A stretch of DNA of 64,000 nucleotides from Rhizobium sp. (GTDB lineage Bacteria; Pseudomonadota; Alphaproteobacteria; Rhizobiales; Rhizobiaceae): assembly GCA_002796995.1 (NCBI GenBank), contig PEKW01000008.1:124001-188000 (forward strand), given 5' to 3'. Positions 11,389-19,354 of this stretch are shown here, piece after piece. The stretch's first letter is position 1. Every line of letters begins with the position of its first letter. A program made the position numbers and the translations under genes. The notes beneath the pieces are model-generated. The model did not search any database and was not told the origin of the DNA. It saw only the letters and a program-made list of their open reading frames with translations.

Positions 11389-12324
11389 GTGGACGAACTG
11401 TTGATCCTCGCGGCCGACGATCTGATGGCCGAACGCGGCGCCTGGCTGGCAAGCCTCGGCGGAGAACGGCGCCTCTCGGGCAATACGCTGGAGGCCTATG
11501 AACGCGACACGCGCCAGTTCCTGCGCTTCCTCACCACCCATGTCGGCGGACCGGCGACCATCAAGGACGTCTCAGCCCTTCGCCCGGCGGATCTGCGCGC
11601 CTTCCTCGCCTTCCGCCGCAAGCAGGGTGCCGGCGCCCGCTCGCTCGGCCGGCATCTGGCCGGCCTTCGCTCGTTCCTGAGGCATCTCGAGCGCAAGGGC
11701 CTGGTCAACGCCGCCGGCGCCGGCGCGATACGGTCGCCGAAACAGCCGAAGTCGCTGCCGAAGCCCCTGAGCGGCGCCCAGGCAATGACCGTCGTCAGCC
11801 AGGAAGCGCAGATGAACGAGGAGCCATGGATCGCTGCCCGCGACGCCGCGGTGCTGACCCTCCTCTACGGCTGCGGACTTCGTATCTCCGAGGCGCTCGA
11901 TCTCACCCCTTCGGCTTTCGCCGGCAATCCCACCTCGCTGCGCATCACCGGCAAGGGCGCCAAGACGCGGCTCGTTCCGCTGCTGCCGGTCGTCGGCGAG
12001 GCGGTCGCGACCTATGTCAAACTCTGCCCCTACCATCTGGAGGCCGGCGAACCCCTGTTTCGCGGGGCGCGCGGCGGAAAGCTGCAGCCGGCGATCATCC
12101 AGCGCGAGATGCAGCGCCTGCGCTCGGCCCTCGGCCTGCCGGATTCGGCCACGCCGCACGCGCTGCGCCACTCCTTTGCCACCCATCTTCTCGGCAGCGG
12201 CGGAGACCTGCGCACCATCCAGGAACTGCTCGGCCATGCCAGCCTGTCGACGACGCAGGTCTATACCGGCGTGGATGCCGCACGGCTGCTCGACGTCTAC
12301 GAGCGAGCCCATCCCCGCGCCTGA
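11389..12324 (+). CDS. xerC: Site-specific tyrosine recombinase XerC
   Basis: 311 aa, the right length for XerC, which with XerD resolves chromosome dimers at dif. An N-terminal SAM-like core-binding domain (about 15-105) precedes the catalytic domain. All active-site residues are present: Arg165 (GLRISE), Lys189 (TGKGAK), His257 and Arg260 (HALRHSF), His283 (LGHAS) and Tyr292 (VYTGV). The start is a GTG with AAGGA about seven bases upstream. No integrase-type arm-binding domain or attachment sites are present, so this is the housekeeping enzyme rather than a mobile-element integrase. Confidence 0.95.
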   Translation: MDELLILAADDLMAERGAWLASLGGERRLSGNTLEAYERDTRQFLRFLTTHVGGPATIKDVSALRPADLRAFLAFRRKQGAGARSLGRHLAGLRSFLRHLERKGLVNAAGAGAIRSPKQPKSLPKPLSGAQAMTVVSQEAQMNEEPWIAARDAAVLTLLYGCGLRISEALDLTPSAFAGNPTSLRITGKGAKTRLVPLLPVVGEAVATYVKLCPYHLEAGEPLFRGARGGKLQPAIIQREMQRLRSALGLPDSATPHALRHSFATHLLGSGGDLRTIQELLGHASLSTTQVYTGVDAARLLDVYERAHPRA

Positions 12325-12405
12325 GCGCAGCGCCGTTAACCACAAGCGTTAAGGGAACGTGAGGAGGCGGGCCGCTAGATTGCCGCGACAGAAACGGACA
12401 GTCCC

Positions 12406-13500
12406 ATGAACGCGCACCCCTTCGACCGGCTTCGCCTGCGAAACCCCTTTTCCTTTGCCGGCGATGTCACGCTCTGGCTGATCGCCGCGCTGCATGTCGC
12501 TCTGCTGGTTGTCACCGCTTTCGTGCTGTTCTCGGTCTCTCCGGCGAGGGCCGGCGAACCGCCGGCCTGCACGGGCGAAGACCTGTTGCCGGCCCTGCAG
12601 AAGACTGATCCCGCCACCTACGACAAGATCGTGGCCGAAGCGGCAAAGACACCGAACGGAAAGGGCATATTCTGGAAGATCGAGAAGGCCGGTCTTTCCC
12701 CGTCCTATCTGCTCGGCACCATGCACGTGACCGACCCGCGCGTCTTGGCCATGCCGACGGGAGCGAGCGAAGCGGTTGCCGATGCCTCGACCATCGTCAT
12801 CGAATCCGACGAGATCCTCGACGAGAAGAAGGCCGCCGCGGCGATGCTGATGCATCCCGAACTGACCATGTTCATGGACGGTTCGACGATCCGCGATCAT
12901 CTGTCCGCCGAAGATGCGGAAAAGTTGGAGACGGGCCTCAAGGCCCGCGGGCTCGCCCTTGCTGCGGTCGCACGCATGAAGCCGTGGATCCTGTCGAGCT
13001 TCGTGGCCCTTCCGGCCTGCGAGATTTCCCGCAAGGCGGCGGGCGCCTCCTTCCTCGACAAGCATATCGCCGAAAATGCGATCAAGGCGGGCAAGAAGGT
13101 GGTCGGCCTCGAGACCCTGGCCGAGCAGTTGCAGGCCATGGCCGACCTGCCGGTCGAATTCCATCTGCAGGCGCTGATCGAGACGCTGGAACTCGGCGAC
13201 AAGATGGACGACGTCGTCGAGTCCATGACCGCGCTCTACCTAGCCGGCGACACAGGCATGACCATGCCGATGCTGGAAGCCGTTGCACCGAGCAAGCCCG
13301 GCCAGGACGAGAGCGCCTATGCCGCCTTCGAAAAACGTATCGTGACCGACCGCAACAAGATCATGGCCGAACGCGCAGCACCGCTGCTCGCAGACGGCAA
13401 GGTCTTCATCGCCGTCGGCGCGCTCCATCTTCCCGGGGAGCAGGGGCTGATCGAGCTGTTGCGCAAGCAGGGGTTCACGGTAAGCGCCGTCAACGGCTGA
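12406..13500 (+). CDS. TraB/GumN family protein
   Basis: 364 aa. A hydrophobic segment near residues 24-48 (LIAALHVALLVVTAFVLF) followed by an SPARAGE-like cleavage region suggests export or an N-terminal anchor. The family's paired motifs are there: LLGTMHVTDPR near 105 and GALHLPGEQGL near the C-terminus. The Glu in VIES and the GLET block (VVGLETLAEQL) also fit. TraB/GumN proteins are thought to be EreA/ChaN-like metal-dependent hydrolases; the substrate is unknown. It converges on, and overlaps by 11 bases, the next gene. Confidence 0.88.
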   Translation: MNAHPFDRLRLRNPFSFAGDVTLWLIAALHVALLVVTAFVLFSVSPARAGEPPACTGEDLLPALQKTDPATYDKIVAEAAKTPNGKGIFWKIEKAGLSPSYLLGTMHVTDPRVLAMPTGASEAVADASTIVIESDEILDEKKAAAAMLMHPELTMFMDGSTIRDHLSAEDAEKLETGLKARGLALAAVARMKPWILSSFVALPACEISRKAAGASFLDKHIAENAIKAGKKVVGLETLAEQLQAMADLPVEFHLQALIETLELGDKMDDVVESMTALYLAGDTGMTMPMLEAVAPSKPGQDESAYAAFEKRIVTDRNKIMAERAAPLLADGKVFIAVGALHLPGEQGLIELLRKQGFTVSAVNG

Positions 13501-13981
13501 CGACCGCCGGATTGGCAAGGCGGCCAAGCGTGGTCTTGACGATCAGCCTGTGGAACGGCGTCACCGCAAGAATGTAGAGCCGGCCAAACGCATTGTGCCT
13601 GTCGACCAGCGTCGTGACGGAGACCCTGCTGCCGGCCGCTCCGGCAGAAGCCACATCGATCACGATACGGAAATCCAGATGCCTGTCATTGAAGCCTAGC
13701 ACGACCTGCTCGTCGCGCTCGCTGACGATCGGAAAGGTGCCGACGGAACCCGCCTCGCCGAGCTTCATTTCCGCGGCCTTCAGGCCGAACGGCGCGACAA
13801 CGCGATTGCGAAGGTCGAGCAGACGGCGCACCCAGGCGGGCGATTGGCCGAGCGCCAATTGCGCTGCGCGGATCGCCGTCATCGCCGGTTCCGGACTGAT
13901 CACCGCATATCGATCGGCCCAGTCCGCCTGTAGCAGGGCGGGATGCGGAAGCGCCGGGTCTTCGGGAAAAACATCGGCCAT
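13490..13981 (-). CDS. DUF2867-like protein
   Basis: 163 aa from the ATG at 13981, which has CAGGA about six bases upstream; an in-frame start at 14008 is possible but has no clear ribosome site. The sequence shows the pattern of the DUF2867 family (ADRYAVISPE, RNRVVAPFGL, GFNDRHLDFRIVI, VDRHNAFGRLYI). That family is uncharacterised, with a lipid-binding-like fold suggested for relatives. Its 3' end overlaps the TraB/GumN gene on the other strand. Function is unknown. Confidence 0.8.
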   Translation of the reverse strand: MADVFPEDPALPHPALLQADWADRYAVISPEPAMTAIRAAQLALGQSPAWVRRLLDLRNRVVAPFGLKAAEMKLGEAGSVGTFPIVSERDEQVVLGFNDRHLDFRIVIDVASAGAAGSRVSVTTLVDRHNAFGRLYILAVTPFHRLIVKTTLGRLANPAVVSR

Positions 13982-14026
13982 GGCGCTTCCTGTTCTTGTC
14001 TCGTGCAACGGCTGAAGGCCGCAGTC

Positions 14027-14527
14027 TCAGCCCTTGGTCATACGCTGGGCGACAGGCGTCTTCCAGACGAACTGGTGGACGAGCACCGCGCCGACATGCG
14101 CAACGATCAGGATCCACATCAGCAGCTTCATCGGGCCGGCGTGAATTTCGCCTGCCGTGCCGATCCCGAAATAGTAGGCGGCGATACCGGCCGCCGGCAT
14201 AACGAAGAACAGCAGGTAGAAGGTGGCGTGGGCGATCTTGCCCGCCAGCCGGAACAGCGGCGGCTCATCGGCGGGCGCGTCCGGCGCCCCATGGGTAAGG
14301 CGCAGCAGCAGCCGGATTACGGCAAGACAGAGCACCGCGATGCCGACATAGGCATGGATATTGGCCGAGGCGATCATGTTGGGGGTGGGGGTCTGTCCCT
14401 CTTCCACCGCCTCGGAAAGCTCTTCCATGGCTTCGGCAAAGAGCAGGTTGAACACGAGGAGACCGGCCATCAGCCAGTGGATGAGACGCTGTGGAATGGA
14501 ATAGGACAAAACGGGGGAGGACGGCAT
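14027..14527 (-). CDS. Cytochrome b561 family protein (CybB-like)
   Basis: 166 aa from the ATG at 14527 (AAAGG lies just upstream; a TTG further out is less likely). It has four transmembrane helices with His residues placed for two b-haems: IHWLMAG in helix 1, IHAYVGI in helix 2, KIAHATFY in helix 3 and VAHVGAVLVHQF in helix 4. This family moves electrons between quinol and periplasmic acceptors, including superoxide in E. coli CybB. It precedes the DUF2867-like gene by 45 bases on the same strand and could be cotranscribed with it. Confidence 0.88.
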   Translation of the reverse strand: MPSSPVLSYSIPQRLIHWLMAGLLVFNLLFAEAMEELSEAVEEGQTPTPNMIASANIHAYVGIAVLCLAVIRLLLRLTHGAPDAPADEPPLFRLAGKIAHATFYLLFFVMPAAGIAAYYFGIGTAGEIHAGPMKLLMWILIVAHVGAVLVHQFVWKTPVAQRMTKG

Positions 14528-14570
14528 TTTCTTGCCTTTCGTCAATTGGTTAACGGCAATTGCGTCCAGA

Positions 14571-14606
14571 TGATAAAGGCCGCGTCCTGCATGGCAAGAC
14601 GCGGCC
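14571..14606 (-). terminator. Rho-independent terminator after lpdA
   Basis: GGCCGCGTC (14578-14586) pairs perfectly with GACGCGGCC (14598-14606), a 9-bp stem with an 11-base loop. On the minus strand it is followed by TTTATCA. It lies 36 bases beyond the lpdA stop and should close the lysE-lpdA transcription unit. Confidence 0.75.
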
Positions 14607-14642
14607 CAGAAGATGACGAAGATTTAACCTTCAAATAGCGAA

Positions 14643-16049
14643 TCACATATGGATCGGCTTGAAGAAGGTGGCGAGCGCGGCTTCCTTGACGGCTTCCGAC
14701 ATGGTCGGGTGCGCGTGGCAGGTGCGGCCGAGGTCTTCCGACGAACCGCCGAACTCCATCAGCACGGCGATCTCGTGGATCATCTCGCCGGCGCCAAAAC
14801 CGATGATATGGCCGCCGAGAACGCGGTCGGTTTCCTTGTCGGCCAGGATCTTGACGAAACCGTCGGTCGCCAGCATGGCGCGGGCACGGCCGTTGGCGGT
14901 GAAGGGGAACTTGCCGACCTTGTAGGCGATGCCTGCGGCCTTCAGCTCTTCTTCGGTCTTGCCGACGGAGGCGACTTCCGGCTGGGTGTAGACGACGCCT
15001 GGGATGACGTCATAGTTCACATGGCCGTGCTGGCCGGCCAGGATCTCGGCCAGCGCCACGCCTTCGTCTTCGGCCTTGTGGGCGAGCATGGGGCCCTTGA
15101 CCACGTCACCGATGGCATAGATGCCGGCGACATTGGTGCTGTAGTGGCCGTCGATCTCGACGCGGCCGCGGCCGTCCAGCGCAACGCCGGCTTCGGCAAG
15201 GCCAAGACCCTCGGTATAGGGCTTGCGGCCGGTGGCAATCAGCACGACGTCGGCATCGATCGTCTGGGCTTCGCCGCCCTTGACCGGCTCGAAGGTGACC
15301 TTCGCGCCCTTTTCGGCTTTAGCCACGCCGGTGACCTTGGCGCCGAGGTTGAATTCCATGCCCTGCTTGGCGAGCATGCGCTGGAACTGCTTGGAGACTT
15401 CGCCGTCCATGCCGCCGAGGATGGTGTCGAGATATTCGACGACGGTCACCTTGGCACCAAGGCGCATCCAGACCGAACCGAGCTCGAGGCCGATGACGCC
15501 GCCGCCGACGACGACCATTCTCGCCGGAACCTGGTCGAGCGCGATGCCGCCGGTGGAGGAGACGATGACCTTCTCGTCGATCTCGACTGCGACACCGGGA
15601 ATGCCGGCGACATCGGAGCCGGTGGCGATGACGATGTTCTTGGTCTCGAGGATCTGCTCCTCGCCCTTGTCATTGGTGACCGAGACCTTGCCGGCCGCAA
15701 CGACCTTGCCGGTGCCCTGGATGCCCTCGATCTTGTTCTTCTTGAACAGGAACGAGACGCCCTCGACGTTCGACTTCACCGTCGCATCCTTGTGCGCCAT
15801 CATCTTCGAAAGGTTGAGCTTCGGAGCAGCGACCTCGACACCGAGCGCATCCATGCCGTGGGCGGCCTGGTGGAACATCTCGGAGGCGTGCAGCAGCGCC
15901 TTCGACGGAATGCAGCCGATATTGAGGCAGGTGCCGCCATAGGTGGCGCGCTTCTCGACGACCGCGACCTTGAGGCCGAGCTGGGCGGCCTTCACGGCGC
16001 ATACATAACCGCCGGGGCCGGAGCCGATAATGATGACATCGTAAGACAT
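14643..16049 (-). CDS. lpdA: Dihydrolipoyl dehydrogenase (E3)
   Basis: FAD enzyme that reoxidises the dihydrolipoyl group of 2-oxoacid dehydrogenases, here presumably for the SucAB complex. 468 aa from [11 protein letters not shown] at 16049; the frame opens earlier but that extension lacks family resemblance. Visible are the FAD GxGxxG (GSGPGGY), the redox disulfide Cys41-Cys46 ([13 protein letters not shown]), the NAD-binding [10 protein letters not shown] and the C-terminal His-Glu pair in CHAHPTMSE. It follows an SDR gene by 25 bases and ends before a strong terminator. Confidence 0.97.
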   Translation of the reverse strand: MSYDVIIIGSGPGGYVCAVKAAQLGLKVAVVEKRATYGGTCLNIGCIPSKALLHASEMFHQAAHGMDALGVEVAAPKLNLSKMMAHKDATVKSNVEGVSFLFKKNKIEGIQGTGKVVAAGKVSVTNDKGEEQILETKNIVIATGSDVAGIPGVAVEIDEKVIVSSTGGIALDQVPARMVVVGGGVIGLELGSVWMRLGAKVTVVEYLDTILGGMDGEVSKQFQRMLAKQGMEFNLGAKVTGVAKAEKGAKVTFEPVKGGEAQTIDADVVLIATGRKPYTEGLGLAEAGVALDGRGRVEIDGHYSTNVAGIYAIGDVVKGPMLAHKAEDEGVALAEILAGQHGHVNYDVIPGVVYTQPEVASVGKTEEELKAAGIAYKVGKFPFTANGRARAMLATDGFVKILADKETDRVLGGHIIGFGAGEMIHEIAVLMEFGGSSEDLGRTCHAHPTMSEAVKEAALATFFKPIHM

Positions 16050-16074
16050 GGGCTGCTTCCTTCGTTTTCGGCGA

Positions 16075-16827
16075 CTATCGTCCGCCGCTGACATTCAAGA
16101 TGGCGCCAGTCACATAGGATGCCTGGCTGGACATGAGATAGAGAACCGCGTCGGCGACTTCGTCGGCGAGGCCGGGACGCTGCATCGGTATGGCGGACGC
16201 CATGGCGCTGGCCCGGTCGGGAATGCCGCCGGAGGCATGGATATCGGTGTCGATGATGCCCGGACGGATCGCGTTGACGCGGACCCCTTCGGCCGCGACT
16301 TCCTTGGACAGGCCGATGGTGAACGTGTCGATTGCGCCCTTGGAGGCGGCATAGTCGACATATTGCCCGGGACTGCCGATCGTCGCCGCCATAGACGAGA
16401 TATTGACGATCGAGCCGCCCTGCCCGCCATGGGCAGTGGACATGCGGCGCACGGCTTCGGCGGCACAGCGGATCTTGCCGATCACGTTGATCGCAAACAT
16501 CCGGTCGAGCCGGGCCCGGCTGAAATCCTCGACCCGTTCGGCGCGATCGACCACGCCGGCATTGTTGACCAGCGCATCCAGCCGGCCGAAATGCTGGTCG
16601 AGCGCCGTGAAGATGGCCTCGATCCCGTCTTCGCTGCCCGTATCGCCCTTGACGATTTCGGCACGCGCACCCATTGCCTGCAGTTCCGTTGCCAGCGTAC
16701 GCGCGGCCTCTTCCTGGGTCACATAGTTGATCAGCACGTCCCATCCCTGGCTTGCGGCCTTGCGCGCCACGGCAGCGCCGATGCCGCGGCTGCCTCCGGT
16801 GATGAGAACGACAGGACGACCGGTCAT
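16075..16827 (-). CDS. SDR family oxidoreductase
   Basis: 250 aa, classical short-chain dehydrogenase. It has the Rossmann TGGSRGIG near the N-terminus, NNAGVV, and an active-site Ser followed by YAASKGA. The C-terminal [11 protein letters not shown] resembles FabG-like enzymes. The start at 16827 makes an ATGA overlap with the upstream secreted-protein gene, which decides it over the Met nine bases earlier. Substrate is unknown. It sits in a lysE-secreted-SDR-lpdA run inside the TCA cluster, with no obvious link to the 2-oxoglutarate dehydrogenase reaction. Confidence 0.9.
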   Translation of the reverse strand: MTGRPVVLITGGSRGIGAAVARKAASQGWDVLINYVTQEEAARTLATELQAMGARAEIVKGDTGSEDGIEAIFTALDQHFGRLDALVNNAGVVDRAERVEDFSRARLDRMFAINVIGKIRCAAEAVRRMSTAHGGQGGSIVNISSMAATIGSPGQYVDYAASKGAIDTFTIGLSKEVAAEGVRVNAIRPGIIDTDIHASGGIPDRASAMASAIPMQRPGLADEVADAVLYLMSSQASYVTGAILNVSGGR

Positions 16828-17318
16828 TTCGCGCATTCCTTCAGCTCGAAGACATCCCAGGGCATGGCGGAGAGACCCTTGCCGAGCACCGAACGCGAAA
16901 CCGCAGGGCCGAAACCGGGAAGGACCAGGCTCTCCGGAGCGTCGGCGCCCTCGGACGGCAGCAGATCGACATCGCCCGCCTTGTCACTGGCATAGATGAT
17001 GCCGCTCCAGACCGTGCAGGCGGCGAGGTCAGCCCCCGTCACGTCGCCTTCGGGGCAATCGTGCATGGCCATCGCCACCGGCCGCTCGATCTCCGGATCG
17101 AACATCACATGGCCTTCCACCGTCATCTTGCCGGACGGAGCCGCCAGCACGAAGCGATGGCTGACCGGCGAGTCTTCGCCGCTCGGCTGAAAGCGGATCT
17201 CGATCTTGGTTTCCGCTTCGGCATAGACGGCGCGTTCGATCGGGCAACCGGCAGCCGCGGCCGGAACCGTTCCGGCAATCCAGGCGAAAGCGATCGACGA
17301 CGTCAGCCGGACCTTCAT
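16824..17318 (-). CDS. Secreted or periplasmic protein of unknown function
   Basis: 164 aa with a clear Sec signal peptide (hydrophobic stretch to about residue 22, AAAAG-C cleavage region). The mature part is mostly beta-prone. It has Cys residues at CPIER, HDCPEG, AACTVW and KECAK that could form two disulfides. I do not recognise a family. One base separates it from the LysE-type gene and it overlaps the SDR start by four, so the three are almost certainly translated from one mRNA. Confidence 0.8.
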   Translation of the reverse strand: MKVRLTSSIAFAWIAGTVPAAAAGCPIERAVYAEAETKIEIRFQPSGEDSPVSHRFVLAAPSGKMTVEGHVMFDPEIERPVAMAMHDCPEGDVTGADLAACTVWSGIIYASDKAGDVDLLPSEGADAPESLVLPGFGPAVSRSVLGKGLSAMPWDVFELKECAK

Positions 17319-17319
17319 A

Positions 17320-17955
17320 TCAGTTGGCCTTTGCCGCCGCGAGTTTCAGGCCGAAGGCGATGAACACCAGGCCCGAGGCCCGGTTGATCCATTTGCTCAT
17401 GCGGGAGAAGACCGCTCGCATGCGCGGCGTCGTCATGAAGAAGGAGACGCCGACGAACCAGGCGATGAGGCAGGTGGCCATGACCAGGCCATAGCCGAAC
17501 TTCACCGAGCCGGGGGTAGAGGCGCTGACCAGGGCCGAGAAGATCGACAGGAAGAACAGGACCGGCTTCGGGTTGAGCGCATTGGCGAGGAAGCCGAGGC
17601 CGAAGGCGCGAAAGGCGCTCTGCCGGGGGGCTTCCGCTTCACCCGCTGCAGGAGAGAGGTCCGTCGCGCCGGCACGCAGCGCCATGACGCCCATATAGAC
17701 GAGATAGGCGGCACCCACCCATTTGATGATGCCGAACAGCAGCAGCGACTGCGAGATGATGAGGCCGAGACCGAGGATGGTATAGGTCACATGAAACATC
17801 AGCGACGTGCCGATCCCGACGCTGGTCAGGATCGCCGCGCGACGGCCGTGCACCATGGCCTGGCGCATGACCATGGCCGTATCGGCTCCCGGCGCGACGA
17901 TCGCGAAGGAGAAGACGGCCATCAGCGAGGCGAGTTCCAGGAGATAGGCGTGCAT
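17320..17955 (-). CDS. LysE/RhtB family amino-acid exporter
   Basis: 211 aa, six predicted membrane helices, the usual size for the family. The family N-terminal block is visible (ATVSFAIVAPGAD-type stretch, here VFSFAIVAPGADTAMVMRQA), as is the central FLANALNPKPVLFF signature. Members export amino acids or homoserine lactones; the substrate is not readable from sequence. First gene of the run lysE-secreted-SDR-lpdA, starting 94 bases beyond the sucB gene end across a strong hairpin. Confidence 0.88.
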   Translation of the reverse strand: MHAYLLELASLMAVFSFAIVAPGADTAMVMRQAMVHGRRAAILTSVGIGTSLMFHVTYTILGLGLIISQSLLLFGIIKWVGAAYLVYMGVMALRAGATDLSPAAGEAEAPRQSAFRAFGLGFLANALNPKPVLFFLSIFSALVSASTPGSVKFGYGLVMATCLIAWFVGVSFFMTTPRMRAVFSRMSKWINRASGLVFIAFGLKLAAAKAN

Positions 17956-18013
17956 CTTCGGATTCCTTTCGACATCGACGAAACAGCAGGTTCGTCACTA
18001 TGCCGAATTGCTT

Positions 18014-18038
18014 GGGAGGCTGCCAGAGGCAGCCTCCC
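18014..18038 (-). terminator. 11-bp perfect hairpin after sucB
   Basis: GGGAGGCTGCC (18014-18024) and GGCAGCCTCCC (18028-18038) form a perfect stem with a 3-base loop, 12 bases past the sucB stop. On the minus strand the tail is AAGCAATTCGG, without a U-run. It may therefore be a leaky terminator or an mRNA 3' end stabiliser that lets some transcription through to lysE and lpdA. Confidence 0.6.
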
Positions 18039-18049
18039 TGAGGAGCATG

Positions 18050-19294
18050 TCAGAGATCGAGAACCAGACGCTCCGGATCTTCCAAGCTTTCCTTGACGCG
18101 CACCAGGAAGGTGACGGCTTCCTTGCCGTCGACGATGCGGTGGTCGTAGGAGAGCGCGAGATACATCATCGGACGGATGACCACCTGGCCGCCGATGGCG
18201 ACCGGACGTTCCTGGATCTTGTGCATGCCGAGGATGCCGGACTGCGGCGCGTTCAGGATCGGCGAGGACATCAGCGAACCGTAGACGCCACCGTTGGAGA
18301 TGGTGAAAGTGCCGCCCTGCATGTCGGCCATCGACAGCGCGCCATCACGGGCGAGCTTGCCGAGGCGGCCGATATCCTTCTCGATTTCGGCGATCGACAT
18401 CTGGTCGGCATCGCGCACGATCGGAACGACCAGGCCCTTGTCGGTGCCCACGGCGACGCCGATGTGGCAGTAGTTCTTGTAGATGATGTCCGTGCCGTCG
18501 ATCTCGGCGTTGACGGCCGGGAGTTCCTTCAGCGCATGGGTCACCGCCTTGGTGAAGAAGCCCATGAAGCCGAGCTTCACGCCATGCTTCTTCTCGAAGA
18601 TGTCCTTGTACTTGTTGCGCAGGCTCATGACGGCCGACATGTCCACCTCGTTATAGGTGGTGAGCATGGCCGCCGTGTTCTGGGCATCCTTGAGGCGCTT
18701 GGCGATGGTCTGGCGCAGGCGGGTCATCTTGACGCGCTCTTCGCGAGCCACGTCGCCCGTGGCCGACGGTGCGCGCGGAGCGGCGGCCGGGGCCGGAGCG
18801 GCGGCGGTCGTCACACCCTTGGCGACGGCGGCGATCACGTCGCCTTTAAGAACCTGGCCACGCTTGCCGGAACCGTCGACCTGATCGGCCGAGAGATTGT
18901 TTTCAGCCAGCATCTTGGCGGCGGCCGGAGCCGCCGGCATTGCGCCTGCAGCGGCGGGAGCCGGAGCCGAAACGGCCGGAGCGGCCGGCGCAGCAGCGGA
19001 AGCCGGAGCGGCCGGCGCTGCGGGCTTGGCCGGTTCGGCGGAGACGGCGCCGGCGGCACCTTCGGCGATCTGGCCGAGCAGGGCGCCGAGACCGACGGTC
19101 TCGCCATTGGCGGCAACGATTTCGGTGAGCACGCCCGAAGCGGGTGCCGGAACCTCGACGGTTACCTTGTCGGTTTCCAGCTCGACGATCGGCTCGTCGG
19201 CCTTGACGACGTCGCCGACCTTCTTGAACCAGGTGCCGACGGTGGCTTCGCTGACGGATTCACCCAGGGTGGGTACGCGGATTTCTGTGGCCAT
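18050..19294 (-). CDS. sucB: 2-Oxoglutarate dehydrogenase E2, dihydrolipoyl succinyltransferase
   Basis: Core acyltransferase of the 2-oxoglutarate dehydrogenase complex, 414 aa. The N-terminal lipoyl domain carries the lipoylated Lys43 in [12 protein letters not shown] long Ala/Pro linker follows, then the peripheral-subunit-binding domain ([20 protein letters not shown]). The C-terminal catalytic domain ends with the active-site SYDHRIVDG. The ATG at 19294 is 60 bases after sucA on the same strand. Confidence 0.97.
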   Translation of the reverse strand: MATEIRVPTLGESVSEATVGTWFKKVGDVVKADEPIVELETDKVTVEVPAPASGVLTEIVAANGETVGLGALLGQIAEGAAGAVSAEPAKPAAPAAPASAAAPAAPAVSAPAPAAAGAMPAAPAAAKMLAENNLSADQVDGSGKRGQVLKGDVIAAVAKGVTTAAAPAPAAAPRAPSATGDVAREERVKMTRLRQTIAKRLKDAQNTAAMLTTYNEVDMSAVMSLRNKYKDIFEKKHGVKLGFMGFFTKAVTHALKELPAVNAEIDGTDIIYKNYCHIGVAVGTDKGLVVPIVRDADQMSIAEIEKDIGRLGKLARDGALSMADMQGGTFTISNGGVYGSLMSSPILNAPQSGILGMHKIQERPVAIGGQVVIRPMMYLALSYDHRIVDGKEAVTFLVRVKESLEDPERLVLDL

Positions 19295-19354
19295 GATCTC
19301 AATTCCGTTGATCAGAGAACGTTTCTGTCGATGGGGTCTCGGCGGTGGGAGGCA

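Noticed and set aside
11389..12324. Tyrosine recombinase as a sign of an integrated element
   Set aside because: Length, domain layout and active site fit housekeeping XerC. No attachment repeats, tRNA target or phage-like neighbours are present.
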